64,000 nucleotides of DNA, taken from NCBI GenBank assembly GCA_947503305.1, contig CANNDF010000002.1:310001-374000 (forward strand), in the 5' to 3' direction. Both the position numbers and the translations under genes were made by a program. The DNA comes from an uncultured Dokdonia sp. Lineage in GTDB: Bacteria; Bacteroidota; Bacteroidia; Flavobacteriales; Flavobacteriaceae. A model generated the notes under the pieces. The model searched no databases. It was not told where the DNA came from and was given only the letters and a program-made list of their open reading frames with translations. Below, in pieces: positions 20,780 to 30,624 of this stretch. Numbering within the stretch: position 1 is the stretch's first letter; each line of letters opens with the position of its first letter.

Positions 20780-20940
20780 ATTTATCTACTCGTATACAGT
20801 AATGAGCTCTCATAAAGATTTTTTGTCGTTTTAAGTATATTTTAACCAGATACTGTATAGTGACATAAAAAATAACGACCTAGTTTTTGTAAATTAGCAT
20901 TCTTGCTACATAATTAATCATACAAAACAAAACCATACAA

Positions 20941-22227
20941 ATGGCAGACAAGGCAACACTTACTATAGATGGTCAAAGTTATGACTTTCCAATTATTTCA
21001 GGAACTGAGAATGAACATGCAATAGACATAAAGACTCTTAGAGGAGCAACAGGTGGGATTACGACAATTGATCCAGGTTATAAAAATACAGGATCATGTG
21101 AAAGTGCTATTACATTTTTAAATGGAGAAAAAGGGATATTAAGATATCGAGGTTATTCTATAGAAGATCTTGCCGCAAAAGCAGATTTTCTAGAAGTAGC
21201 CTATCTCTTAATTTTTGGGGAGTTGCCCAATGAAGAACAACTTACAAAATTTCATAAAGATATAAAGGCTGAGTCTCATGTAGATGAGGATATGAAGAGA
21301 ATTCTTGATGGATTCCCAAAATCTGCTCACCCTATGGGAGTTCTTAGTGCATTAACATCTGCACTTATTGCTTTTAATCCATCTTCGGTAAACGTCGATT
21401 CTGAAGAGGAGATGTATAATACAATAGTAAAATTATTGGCAAAATTTCCAGTATTAGCATCATGGGCGTTACGTAAGAAAAAAAGCCAGCCTCTAGATTA
21501 TGGAGATAACTCTTTAGGGTATGTAGAGAATCTACACAAGATGATGTTTGCTAAACCTAATGAGGAATACAAGGTAGATACAGCTGTGATTGATGCCTTG
21601 GATAAATTATTAATTCTGCATGCAGATCATGAGCAAAATTGTTCTACATCTACTGTACGTATCGTAGGATCTTCTCATGCAGGACTATTTGCATCTATTT
21701 CAGCAGGGATTTCAGCATTATGGGGCCCACTACATGGAGGAGCAAATCAAGCTGTAATTGAGATGTTAGAGGCTATAAAAGAAGATGGAGGTGATACAAA
21801 GAAATATATGGCTAAGGCTAAGGATAAACAAGATCCTTTTCGCTTAATGGGCTTTGGACATAGAGTCTATAAGAATTTTGATCCTAGAGCTAAAATTATA
21901 AAAGTAGCTGCAGATGAAGTTTTAGGACAGTTAGGGATAGAAGATCCAGTATTGGATATTGCAAAAGGACTTGAAAAAGAAGCTCTGGAAGATCAATATT
22001 TTGTAGATCGTAAACTGTATCCTAATGTAGATTTTTACTCTGGAATTATTTACCGCGCATTAGGAATTCCAGTAGAAATGTTTACTGTAATGTTTGCGTT
22101 AGGTCGTATACCTGGATGGATTGCACAGTGGAAAGAAATGCGTGAGCGCAAAGAACCGATTGGACGTCCTCGTCAAATATATATTGGAGAAAATTTACGT
22201 GAATTTAAAGCTGTTTCAGATAGATAA
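20941..22227 (+). CDS. gltA: Citrate synthase
   Basis: Condenses acetyl-CoA and oxaloacetate at the entry of the TCA cycle. 428 residues, typical of the hexameric bacterial type with an N-terminal beta domain (MADKATLTIDGQSYDFPI). Active-site regions ILHADHEQNCSTSTVR, WGPLHGGANQAVIEML and FGHRVYKNFDPRA contain the expected His and Asp residues. Long leader upstream, terminator downstream. Confidence 0.97.
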   Translation: MADKATLTIDGQSYDFPIISGTENEHAIDIKTLRGATGGITTIDPGYKNTGSCESAITFLNGEKGILRYRGYSIEDLAAKADFLEVAYLLIFGELPNEEQLTKFHKDIKAESHVDEDMKRILDGFPKSAHPMGVLSALTSALIAFNPSSVNVDSEEEMYNTIVKLLAKFPVLASWALRKKKSQPLDYGDNSLGYVENLHKMMFAKPNEEYKVDTAVIDALDKLLILHADHEQNCSTSTVRIVGSSHAGLFASISAGISALWGPLHGGANQAVIEMLEAIKEDGGDTKKYMAKAKDKQDPFRLMGFGHRVYKNFDPRAKIIKVAADEVLGQLGIEDPVLDIAKGLEKEALEDQYFVDRKLYPNVDFYSGIIYRALGIPVEMFTVMFALGRIPGWIAQWKEMRERKEPIGRPRQIYIGENLREFKAVSDR

Positions 22228-22252
22228 GTCTTTAAATACATACGAATGATTT

Positions 22253-22283
22253 AAAGAGTATGTATAGGCATACTCTTTTTTTT
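22253..22283 (+). terminator. Terminator of gltA
   Basis: AAAGAGTATG (22253-22262), loop TATAGG, CATACTCTTT (22269-22278), and a run of T. Perfect ten-pair stem. Confidence 0.9.
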
Positions 22284-22482
22284 GTACATGTTTTTTATGA
22301 AAGTAAAAAAGTACAATGACCAGAGTATCTTTACTCAGCTTAGAGGTCTGATAATTAATAGTTCCCTTAGGATACTTTTTATATAAATACAAGATTTTTA
22401 AACAACTAATTATTTTAAATATCTAATAAGAAGTTTGGTGCCTATTAAGTGAATACATCTGTTGTTTTCTTATCTTAGTAGC

Positions 22483-23397
22483 ATGCTAAAATTGAATATC
22501 AAAGATGAGACATCTAGGCTTCGGGCAGTAGTCTTAGGTACCGCGGAGAGTTGTGGGCCGACACCTAAATTGGAAGATGCTTATGACCCTAAAAGTGCGC
22601 AACATATAAAAGCAGGGACTTATCCATTAGAGCAAGATATGATTCCAGAAATGGAAGCGGTAGCAGCGGTATTTAAAAAATATGATGTACAGGTTTTCCG
22701 ACCAAAAGTATTGGAGGATTACAATCAGATTTTCTCAAGAGATATAGGTTTTGTAATAAATGATAAGTTTATTAAAGCAAATATTTTGCCTGATCGTGAA
22801 CGGGAGATTGATGCGATACAACATGTTTTAGATCAGATACCAGCTACACATATTTTTCGTTTACCTGAAGATGCACATGTAGAAGGGGGAGATGTGATGC
22901 CTTGGAATGATTATATTTTTGTAGGCACCTATTCTGGTGATGATTACCCAGATTATATTACTGCACGCACAAATAAAGAAGCTGTACAATATCTTGCAGA
23001 ACTCTTTCCAAAAAAGAAAGTCGTCTCTTTTGAACTTCGTAAACATAATACAGACCCTAAGGAAAACGCATTACATTTAGATTGTTGTTTCCAACCAGTA
23101 GGAACTGATAAAGCAATTATTCATAAAAATGGATTTATAAAAGAAGAAGAATATGATTGGCTTGTAAATTTATTTGGAAAAAAAAATGTATTTGAAATAT
23201 CTAAAGATGAGATGTATAATATGAACTCTAATGTATTTAGTGTTGCACCCGATGTTGTTGTCTCAGAACAGAATTTCACACGTTTAAATACATGGTTACG
23301 TTCACATAATATTACAGTAGAAGAAGTGCCATATGCTGAGATCGCTAAACAAGAAGGATTGTTACGATGCAGTACATTGCCATTAATTAGAGATTAA
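22483..23397 (+). CDS. Amidinotransferase/DDAH-fold enzyme (arginine deiminase family-like)
   Basis: 304 residues from ATG 22483; an in-frame TTG at 22462 adds seven residues but is less likely. The pentein fold catalytic set is visible: acidic SRDIGFVI and EGGDVM, HLD in LHLDCCFQPV, and the nucleophile Cys296 in GLLRCSTLPL at the C-terminus. Such enzymes act on guanidino groups of arginine or methylated arginine derivatives. Substrate cannot be told from sequence. It stands alone, convergent with purT with seven bases between the stops. Confidence 0.75.
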   Translation: MLKLNIKDETSRLRAVVLGTAESCGPTPKLEDAYDPKSAQHIKAGTYPLEQDMIPEMEAVAAVFKKYDVQVFRPKVLEDYNQIFSRDIGFVINDKFIKANILPDREREIDAIQHVLDQIPATHIFRLPEDAHVEGGDVMPWNDYIFVGTYSGDDYPDYITARTNKEAVQYLAELFPKKKVVSFELRKHNTDPKENALHLDCCFQPVGTDKAIIHKNGFIKEEEYDWLVNLFGKKNVFEISKDEMYNMNSNVFSVAPDVVVSEQNFTRLNTWLRSHNITVEEVPYAEIAKQEGLLRCSTLPLIRD

Positions 23398-23404
23398 TAA
23401 TCTT

Positions 23405-24565
23405 CTACGTGACAGAAACAATTTTTGCCAATTCTTTTGCTTTTTCGGTAACATCTTTTAAGTTTCCATTTACTGAATCATAGGTGACTACAACTCCCAT
23501 TCGTCTATAGGGTCTAGAACTTGGTTTCCCAAATAATCTAAAATCTGATTTTGGGATTGCTGCTAGCTCCTCAATACCTGTGAAATTTGGATGGTCAGAA
23601 TGTTTGCTAGCGAGTATTACTGCACTAGCACCTATACGTTCCTGTGTAATTTCAGCAATTGGGAGCCCTAAAATAGCACGTAGATGCAATTCAAATTCAT
23701 TAAAATTTTGTGTATTCCCTAAGGTAACCATACCTGTGTCATGAGGTCTTGGAGAAAGTTCGGAAAAATAAACACCATCATCAGCTATAAAAAATTCAAC
23801 ACCCCATATACCTGCACCTGTTAAGGCTTCTGTTACTTTTTGTGCCATTTCTTGAGCAACCTGTAGATGTTGAGGTAGCATTTGAGCGGGTTGCCAGCTT
23901 TCTTGATAGTCCCCTCTTTCCTGACGATGACCTATGGGTGGGCAAAATAGTGTTAATCCATTATTTTGAGTAACGGTAAGCAATGTGATTTCATAATTGA
24001 AGTTAATAAACCTTTCTACAATTACTTCTGCGACATCTCCACGTGATCCTTCTTGCGCATATTCCCATGCTTTTTGTATATCACTTTCTGTTTTAATGGT
24101 GCTTTGTCCTTTTCCTGATGAGGACATTAATGGCTTTACAACACACGGCATTCCAATGCTAACTACTGCTTCTAATAACTCTTTCGCGGAAGCGGCATAT
24201 GTATAAGGAGCCGTTTTTAGACCAAGATCTATTGCTGCAAGATCTCGTATGGCTTTGCGATTCATTGTATAATTTGCGGCCTTTGCACTAGGAATTACAG
24301 TATAGCCTTGTTCTTCGTATGCATAAAAACGCTCTGTACGTATAGCTTCTATCTCTGGTACAATAAAATCAGGTTGATGTTTTGCTATAATGGTATCCAG
24401 TGCTTCACCATTTAACATATTAATAACCTCATAATCATCTGCAACGTGCATTGCAGGGGCATTTTTATAGCTATCTACAGCTATAATTTTTTGGCCTAAA
24501 CGTTGTGCTGCAATTACAAATTCTTTGCCCAGTTCTCCTGAGCCTAAAAGTAGGATTTTTGCCAT
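23405..24565 (-). CDS. purT: Formate-dependent phosphoribosylglycinamide formyltransferase
   Basis: ATP-grasp enzyme that makes formyl-GAR from GAR, formate and ATP in purine synthesis, without folate. 386 residues. Seen are the N-terminal [21 protein letters not shown], the ATP-binding loop [17 protein letters not shown] and the [13 protein letters not shown] segment. It carries a degraded copy of the dispersed palindrome in its coding sequence (read as AASAKE). Single gene on the minus strand. Confidence 0.94.
   Translation of the reverse strand: MAKILLLGSGELGKEFVIAAQRLGQKIIAVDSYKNAPAMHVADDYEVINMLNGEALDTIIAKHQPDFIVPEIEAIRTERFYAYEEQGYTVIPSAKAANYTMNRKAIRDLAAIDLGLKTAPYTYAASAKELLEAVVSIGMPCVVKPLMSSSGKGQSTIKTESDIQKAWEYAQEGSRGDVAEVIVERFINFNYEITLLTVTQNNGLTLFCPPIGHRQERGDYQESWQPAQMLPQHLQVAQEMAQKVTEALTGAGIWGVEFFIADDGVYFSELSPRPHDTGMVTLGNTQNFNEFELHLRAILGLPIAEITQERIGASAVILASKHSDHPNFTGIEELAAIPKSDFRLFGKPSSRPYRRMGVVVTYDSVNGNLKDVTEKAKELAKIVSVT
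24180..24193. repeat. Dispersed palindrome, copy 3 (two substitutions, in purT)
   Basis: TCTTTCGCGGAAGC, two changes from the core GCTTTCGCGAAAGC. Inside purT, where the minus strand reads AASAKE. Confidence 0.55.
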
Positions 24566-24607
24566 GTTGTATATGAGGTATTTTTAATGACTCATTTTAT
24601 TGAGTAT

Positions 24608-26218
24608 TTATTTTATGATGTATTTCTTGTATTCTTTATCCCCTTTTTCTGTTGTGATCTCTAATGTATAAATACCTCGTGATAATTTTGGAAATCGCAC
24701 TTGGTGAGTTCCCGATATATACTCATTGGTGATATCTATTTTTTGACCACTCATAGTATAGATTGAAAGCTGTACATTTTCTAATGTGGTGACGGTTATA
24801 ATTCCAGCAGAACTTACGGGGTTAGGATGTATTGCTATTTGTATATTATTTTGATTTTCTAATCCTAGTGTTACGTTATTAAGAGCATCTCTTGCGTTTA
24901 TTCTTCCATGACCGAAAAAATTATCAAAACCAGGTGTATCCTCGTTGCTTGGACCTACCATATCTTCTGAGGTATTAATGAGGATTTCATTTATTTGATC
25001 TATGGTTAGACTTGGATCTATGGATAACATTAACGATATAACACCCGCTATATGTGGTGCAGCTTGAGAAGTCCCACCCCAGTAGGAGTTATAGTTTGTG
25101 TCTGAACTGAAATTTGCACCATATATATAATTTCCAGGAGCTACATAATCTATCTCCGGGCCAAAGTTACTCCCACTAGAATCACTCCAGAAAAAGGGAG
25201 CGCTACGGGAATCATCTGGATTTGTAGAACCTGCAGCAATAGCATTTTCATATCGCGCAGGATATTGAATGACACTGTTTTGATTTCCTGTAGAAATGAC
25301 AATAGGAACATTTTCTGAATAGCTATAATTAACCGCTTCTTCTAGAAGAGAAGAAGGAGAATTCCCTCCAATAGACATATTTATGACATGAGAACCATTA
25401 TCTACCGCATAATATATAGCATCAATCATCCATGAATAAAACCCAGAATTTGCATTGTCCAATGCCTTTATAGTCATGATTTGAGAATTCCAATTCACAC
25501 CAGCATACCCTATATTATTATCTCCTTTCATTCCTAAAATACTCGTGACATTAGTACCATGACCATGGTCATCTACTGGATTGTCATCATCATAGGCAAA
25601 ATCCCAACCTAGAATGTCATCTATATATCCATTACCATCATTATCAATACCATCTATAGTCTCGCCTGCATTTTCCCAGATTCTATCTTGAAATTCTGGA
25701 TGACTGTATCTAAGTCCAGAATCTATTACAGCAATTATGATATTTTCATCCCCGGTAGTAATATCCCATGCTTCGTCCATATCTATATCGGCATCATCTG
25801 TAGCAGTAGTGAGAGGGAATGTTCCGTCATTAAACATAGACCATTGTCTGTTATAGAATAGAGGATCGTCTGGAATTAAAAACTGACGTCCTCCTCCAGT
25901 CATCACATAATCTTTTTCGACAATATGTATCGCGTCTATTTCTTTATATAGTTCTATTACTTGGTCAAGGGTATATGTGCTTGTTTGAAAAACAATCACA
26001 TAAGTGTCTTTTCTCTTTTTGTTCCCTATGCATTGAATAGACTGCATGTTTATTTGTTGATGTACATCCATAAAGGTGCTAGATGAAAGCATAGACTCTA
26101 TACCCTCTGGAGTATACTGTTTATCAAACTGAATCATTATTCTATTAGGAGCAAAAGAAGTTTCTTGTGCTGTCAAACTAATACAGATAAATAAAAGAAG
26201 TAGTGTTAGTGTTCTCAT
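24608..26218 (-). CDS. Secreted subtilisin-like serine protease with T9SS sorting domain
   Basis: 536 residues from the Met at 26218 (MRTLTLLLLFICISLTAQ, a signal peptide). An upstream in-frame Met at 26281 would overlap the neighbouring gene and bury the signal. Residues about 20-110 look like an I9-type prodomain. The S8 catalytic domain shows Asp166 (AVIDSGL), His220 (HGHGTNV), oxyanion Asn312 (STGNQNS) and Ser384 (GGTSQAAPH). The last 80 residues (IAIHPNPVSS...GIYTLEI...KKYIIK) form a type A C-terminal sorting domain, implying export by the type IX system and surface display or release. Confidence 0.9.
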   Translation of the reverse strand: MRTLTLLLLFICISLTAQETSFAPNRIMIQFDKQYTPEGIESMLSSSTFMDVHQQINMQSIQCIGNKKRKDTYVIVFQTSTYTLDQVIELYKEIDAIHIVEKDYVMTGGGRQFLIPDDPLFYNRQWSMFNDGTFPLTTATDDADIDMDEAWDITTGDENIIIAVIDSGLRYSHPEFQDRIWENAGETIDGIDNDGNGYIDDILGWDFAYDDDNPVDDHGHGTNVTSILGMKGDNNIGYAGVNWNSQIMTIKALDNANSGFYSWMIDAIYYAVDNGSHVINMSIGGNSPSSLLEEAVNYSYSENVPIVISTGNQNSVIQYPARYENAIAAGSTNPDDSRSAPFFWSDSSGSNFGPEIDYVAPGNYIYGANFSSDTNYNSYWGGTSQAAPHIAGVISLMLSIDPSLTIDQINEILINTSEDMVGPSNEDTPGFDNFFGHGRINARDALNNVTLGLENQNNIQIAIHPNPVSSAGIITVTTLENVQLSIYTMSGQKIDITNEYISGTHQVRFPKLSRGIYTLEITTEKGDKEYKKYIIK

Positions 26219-26237
26219 GGTAATATGTTTAAGTCGT

Positions 26238-28025
26238 TTATGCTTTATTTTTTTCAATCCAATTATCAATCTTGTCTTCAAGAAGTGCTAATGGAATACA
26301 TCCTGTTTCTAATACTTGTTTGTGAAATTCACGTATATCAAATGCTTCTCCTAATGCATCAGTTGCCTTTGCTCTTAATTCTCTTATTTTTAATTGTCCA
26401 ATTTTATAAGAAAGCGCCTGTCCGGGATTCGCCATATAACGTTCTATCTCTGATGTAATACCTGCTTCGCTTTCGGCTTCATTATCGAGGCAATAAGCAA
26501 TTGCTTTTTCACGAGACCAACCTTTGGTATGAATCCCTGTATCTACAACAAGTCTCACAGCACGATGCATCTCTGCGCCTAGCATTCCAAATAACTGGTA
26601 CGGATCTGTATATAATCCAAGTTCAGAGCCTAATGATTCTGTATATAATGCCCATCCTTCTCCGTAAGCACTATACCATAAAGTTTTTCTGAATTGAGGT
26701 AGTTCTGTACTTTCTTGTGTCAGAGAGATCTGGAAATGATGTCCAGGAATTGCTTCATGCAAAAACAGAGATTCGTCAGAGTATACATTATATGTTGTAG
26801 CATCAGGGATGGGAGTATAAAAAATCCCTGGTCGAGTACCATCTAGAGATCCTGGATTATATTCTGCACTAGCAGATTTTTCTCTGAACGTTTCTGTACG
26901 TCTTACTTCAAACCCTGTTTTAGGTTGTAAACTAAAGAGTTCATCTACCTTTGGCTTCATTGTTTCATGAATTTTATTGAAGTTGGCAATAATTTCTTCT
27001 GGTGTAGAAAATGGCATTTGCTCTTTACTATTGCGAACAAAATCAAAAAATGCTTTCAAATCTCCTTTGAAACCTACTTGTTCTTTTATTTTTTCCATTT
27101 CGCTACGTATACGAGCTACTTCACTCAACCCTAATTGGTGAATCTGATCTGCGGTCATGGTTGTAGTAGTGTAATACTTAATAGCAAAATCATAATAATC
27201 TGATCCATTAGGTAGATCAGAAAATCCAGAAGATTCTCTACCAGCATCCATATATTCTCCAGCCATAAAGTCTCTCATTTTTATATAAGCAGGGATTACT
27301 TTTTCAGTGATCATTTTTGTGTAAGATGTTTTAATGGCTTTTTGATCTTCTTCACTGATTTCATCTGGTATATTGAGAACAGGCTTATAAAATAAATGAT
27401 TTTCTACATCAGATTGAGCAAGAGCATCCATTTGTGGCACTACTTTTTTAATTAAAGATTTAGGAAGTACATACCCTTCGCTAATTCCCTGGCGCATATT
27501 TTTTTCTGAACTGGCGAGCCATTCTAAATATCCATCAACTCTTTTTTCCCAATTGCGATAATCTTGAGCAGTTTTAAATGGTTGGGCACTGGCGCCACTT
27601 GCTAACTGTCCGACCATAAGATGTGGAGACCACATTTGATCTATTGGCATAAGATCTTTTTTATAGGATAACCCTTCTAAGTTAACGTTACAGTCCCAAG
27701 CTAAAATAGCTTTGCTCATTTTTTCACTTTCTGATAAGTCTTCATCGGGATATGAGTTTATGGCAGCTTTGTAAGACTCAAAATGTGCTTTTGCTTTTGC
27801 TTTATACGTAGCAGATAGAACATCTGGAAATTGATCATTATATCGATTGTCTCCAGCCATTGTTGCTGTAAGGGGGTTAAGTTTTAAACCATCTTCATAA
27901 TAATTGTCAAGCATCTCTCCAAAAGGGATAGAAGCTTTAGTCGTATTTTCTTCTGTAGTAGGCATCTCCTTTTTACAACTTATAAATAGTAGTAAAGCGA
28001 GGCTAGTAACGAGTAGTTTTTTCAT
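26238..28025 (-). CDS. DUF885 family lipoprotein, putative metallohydrolase
   Basis: 595 residues. Lipoprotein signal MKKLLVTSLALLLFISC with lipid-anchored Cys17. The body matches DUF885: PLTATMAGDNRYND near the start, and HEAIPGHHFQISL in the C-terminal half, an HExxxHH-like zinc site. Family members are annotated as predicted peptidases or hydrolases without a firm substrate. Ends 19 bases before the protease start downstream on the same strand, so the two may be co-transcribed. Confidence 0.85.
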   Translation of the reverse strand: MKKLLVTSLALLLFISCKKEMPTTEENTTKASIPFGEMLDNYYEDGLKLNPLTATMAGDNRYNDQFPDVLSATYKAKAKAHFESYKAAINSYPDEDLSESEKMSKAILAWDCNVNLEGLSYKKDLMPIDQMWSPHLMVGQLASGASAQPFKTAQDYRNWEKRVDGYLEWLASSEKNMRQGISEGYVLPKSLIKKVVPQMDALAQSDVENHLFYKPVLNIPDEISEEDQKAIKTSYTKMITEKVIPAYIKMRDFMAGEYMDAGRESSGFSDLPNGSDYYDFAIKYYTTTTMTADQIHQLGLSEVARIRSEMEKIKEQVGFKGDLKAFFDFVRNSKEQMPFSTPEEIIANFNKIHETMKPKVDELFSLQPKTGFEVRRTETFREKSASAEYNPGSLDGTRPGIFYTPIPDATTYNVYSDESLFLHEAIPGHHFQISLTQESTELPQFRKTLWYSAYGEGWALYTESLGSELGLYTDPYQLFGMLGAEMHRAVRLVVDTGIHTKGWSREKAIAYCLDNEAESEAGITSEIERYMANPGQALSYKIGQLKIRELRAKATDALGEAFDIREFHKQVLETGCIPLALLEDKIDNWIEKNKA

Positions 28026-28160
28026 AATATATTTTGATTATACTAAGGTCAGTAGTTATATGGTTTATGAGTAGTTAGTAATTTTTTATTCAATGATTAA
28101 AGATACGTATAAGACATTAAAAAAATCACATCTTCTTTGAGCGAAGAGTATTACGAGTTA

Positions 28161-28182
28161 GTACGCTTTCGCGAAAGCATAC
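28161..28182. repeat. Dispersed palindrome, copy 4 (exact core)
   Basis: GTACGCTTTCGCGAAAGCAT plus AC: exact core with arms symmetrical over 22 bp except one pair. In the 200-bp gap between two minus-strand lipoprotein genes. Confidence 0.85.
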
Positions 28183-28225
28183 TATTACAATATGAAGTAA
28201 CAATTTAGTAGGATAGATGCAAATA

Positions 28226-29230
28226 TTATTGTTTTGTAAATCGCACTTGTACTGGGACTGTGCCAAACCCACAGTCACCGTCCCAACCTTCGAACCCTTC
28301 AACAAAGAGTAAGTCAAATGTAACATCATCATTGGGATTAATCGTGCTGTTTTGAGTGTCTGGCCCTAAAAGTACTGGTGGACCTCCAAAAGAAGTTGCT
28401 CCACTTGGTCTACACCAACTGAAAAAACTTGATAATTGATTTTTATCAAACCTTATCTCATCACAGGTTACAACAAATCTAAAAGGACGTGAAGCTTCGT
28501 TTCGTCTAGATACAATATAATCTGCATAAAAAACCCTTGAATTCTCTGAGGTTCCTTTGACTATTTCAACAACATCTGACTCCCCAAAAGTAGGCCCAAA
28601 TGGGCCATCAATTATTGAAGTATATCTATAAATACCAGTAAATTGATCTTTACTGGGTAGTGGGTCTACTAAATTAATTGTATAACAGAAAGGAGAGCTA
28701 GAAAAGGTGTCTAATGCAATTATTGAAGAAGTGTTACTAGAATCTTCAGATGTAAATGTCCTACCATCATTAAGATTTAAGGCTAAGCGAACCAAAATTT
28801 GATCTTTACAAGAGATTGCAGGAGCGTTAATATTTAAAGTTTCAATTAATTCTTGATACCCAAGATTTAATGTTGTACGAGGTAAGTTATCTGGACCAAT
28901 TGAAAAATCATTAAGATTTAATGTTTTTACTAATATTTCTTCAGTAGATATATCTTCACTATCAATCGTATTGTCAATAAACTGGATGTAGACTTCAATA
29001 TTTTCCAGCAATTCTCCATTTCTTTCATCTTGTTCCTCTAAGTTAAGACTAAAAATTGCACTTGTGTCCCCTATGATAAAGTCAGTGTTTGATAAACTTA
29101 AGGTTCTAATAAAACTCCCTCTAGTAATTGACTCAAACACTGTATCAATCGGTTTTTCATCGTCAGAACAGGATATATGAATATGTGTGATTATAATGAA
29201 AATGAAACAAAATAACTTTCCTTTTGACAT
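28226..29230 (-). CDS. Lipoprotein of unknown function
   Basis: 334 residues. Lipobox HISC with Cys21 after a hydrophobic stretch, followed by acidic SDDEKP, the usual surface-lipoprotein context in this phylum. The rest is beta-strand-rich with Asp/Asn/Ser-rich loops and several Cys. I recognise no domain, though the layout resembles SusE/SusF-like or Ig-like surface lipoproteins. No TonB partner is adjacent. The following 172 bases (29231-29403) carry no feature. Confidence 0.7.
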   Translation of the reverse strand: MSKGKLFCFIFIIITHIHISCSDDEKPIDTVFESITRGSFIRTLSLSNTDFIIGDTSAIFSLNLEEQDERNGELLENIEVYIQFIDNTIDSEDISTEEILVKTLNLNDFSIGPDNLPRTTLNLGYQELIETLNINAPAISCKDQILVRLALNLNDGRTFTSEDSSNTSSIIALDTFSSSPFCYTINLVDPLPSKDQFTGIYRYTSIIDGPFGPTFGESDVVEIVKGTSENSRVFYADYIVSRRNEASRPFRFVVTCDEIRFDKNQLSSFFSWCRPSGATSFGGPPVLLGPDTQNSTINPNDDVTFDLLFVEGFEGWDGDCGFGTVPVQVRFTKQ

Positions 29231-29403
29231 AGCTTTGATTTTTGAGATTCCATTCTATATAAATTTATATAGTTGGATTCAAGAGCTGGTTATGCCTTAT
29301 AAAGGATTACTTGTAACCGCTAGAACGTTACTGTAGGTATATTATATTATCTATGATAAAGTTTGTCAAAAAACTCCAATAAATAATATGTATTGTTTTC
29401 TTG

Positions 29404-30588
29404 TTAAGAAACCGCTTTTTTAATTCTAGCAATAGCTTCTTTAATTTCATCTACACTAGCGGCATATGAAATACGTATAGAATTACCATTTCCGAATGCA
29501 TCTCCAGTTACTGTGGCAACATTTGCATACTCTAAAAGATATAGCGCAAAATCTGATGCGTTATTAATGGCAACACCATTAAGCGTCTTTCCAAAAAAGG
29601 CAGTGACATCCGGAAAAACATAAAATGCACCATCAGGTTCATTACATGTAAAACCATCTATATCTTGCAATAAATCTATAATGAGACGACGTCTGTTTTT
29701 AAACTCATCAATCATGTATTGAACGGTACTCGGATTTGCATTAAGCGCAGTAATAACAGCACGTTGTGCAATACAGTTTGCACCACTTGTAATTTGTCCT
29801 TGCATTTTGTTACATGCTCTTGCAATTGTAGAAGGTGCCCCGATGTATCCTATACGCCATCCGGTCATTGCAAAGGCTTTAGAAACACCATTTACAGTAA
29901 CAGTACGATCATACATGTCTTCAAATTGTGCCATGCTTGCGTGACCACCCACATAATTGATATGCTCGTATATTTCGTCACTCACGACTATAATTTGTGG
30001 ATATTTCACAAGCACATCTGCGAGTGCTCGTAATTCTTCTTTGCTATATACTGATCCAGATGGATTACATGGAGAGCTATACCAAAGCATTTTTGTTTTT
30101 GGAGTAATGGCAGCTTCCAGTTGTTCAGGAGTCATTTTAAAATTGGTGTTTATAGAAGTTTTTACTTCTACAGGAACACCTTCTGCTATTTTTACAATAT
30201 CAGAATAGCTTACCCAGTATGGGCAAGGTAATATTACTTCATCCCCAGGATTAAGAGATACCAACGCTACATTTGCCAGTGATTGTTTTGCACCTGTAGA
30301 TACAACTATTTGAGAAGCATTGTATGTTAAGTCATTATCACGTTTGAACTTGGTAATAATAGCCTCTTTGAGTTCTCCATACCCGTCTACAGGGGTATAA
30401 GAATTATAATCTTCATTAATAGCATTAATAGCAGCATCCTTGATAAAGTCTGGAGTGTTAAAATCGGGTTCTCCTAAGCTTAGACCTATAATATCTTTTC
30501 CTTCGGCTCTTAATTCTCTTGCTTTAGCAGCCATAGCCAGTGTTGCAGAGGTTGCCATTGTAACTACACGATTAGAAAGTGTGCTCAT
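29404..30588 (-). CDS. aspC: Class I aminotransferase, aspartate aminotransferase type
   Basis: PLP enzyme interconverting aspartate and 2-oxoglutarate with oxaloacetate and glutamate. 394 residues of the I-gamma subgroup type (LSLGEPDFNTPDFI, SPCNPSGSVYS, VSDEIYEHI). The Schiff-base Lys237 is in VNGVSKAFAMTGWRIGY, and the C-terminal RISYA Arg binds substrate carboxylate. Substrate range may extend to aromatic or prephenate substrates. Upstream desaturase gene lies 36 bases away on the same strand. Confidence 0.88.
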   Translation of the reverse strand: MSTLSNRVVTMATSATLAMAAKARELRAEGKDIIGLSLGEPDFNTPDFIKDAAINAINEDYNSYTPVDGYGELKEAIITKFKRDNDLTYNASQIVVSTGAKQSLANVALVSLNPGDEVILPCPYWVSYSDIVKIAEGVPVEVKTSINTNFKMTPEQLEAAITPKTKMLWYSSPCNPSGSVYSKEELRALADVLVKYPQIIVVSDEIYEHINYVGGHASMAQFEDMYDRTVTVNGVSKAFAMTGWRIGYIGAPSTIARACNKMQGQITSGANCIAQRAVITALNANPSTVQYMIDEFKNRRRLIIDLLQDIDGFTCNEPDGAFYVFPDVTAFFGKTLNGVAINNASDFALYLLEYANVATVTGDAFGNGNSIRISYAASVDEIKEAIARIKKAVS

Positions 30589-30624
30589 TTTGTATAATGG
30601 TTGGGATGGTATATGAATAAAAAG

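Larger units (their letters stand above)
20262..20940. other. Gene-free 680-bp region with structured RNA signals
   Basis: No plausible protein gene on either strand. The first 140 bases are very A/T-rich. Then come a long-range helix (20511-20523 with 20578-20590), an internal hairpin and two terminator modules (20652-20697 and 20748-20779), each preceded by AAGTTGGGTAAA. The last 160 bases before gltA hold no clear feature and may be its 5' leader. Confidence 0.6.

Noticed and set aside
28126-28332. 68-codon minus-strand frame overlapping the end of the unknown lipoprotein gene
   Set aside because: Different frame from the lipoprotein, includes palindrome copy 4, and shows no conserved pattern.
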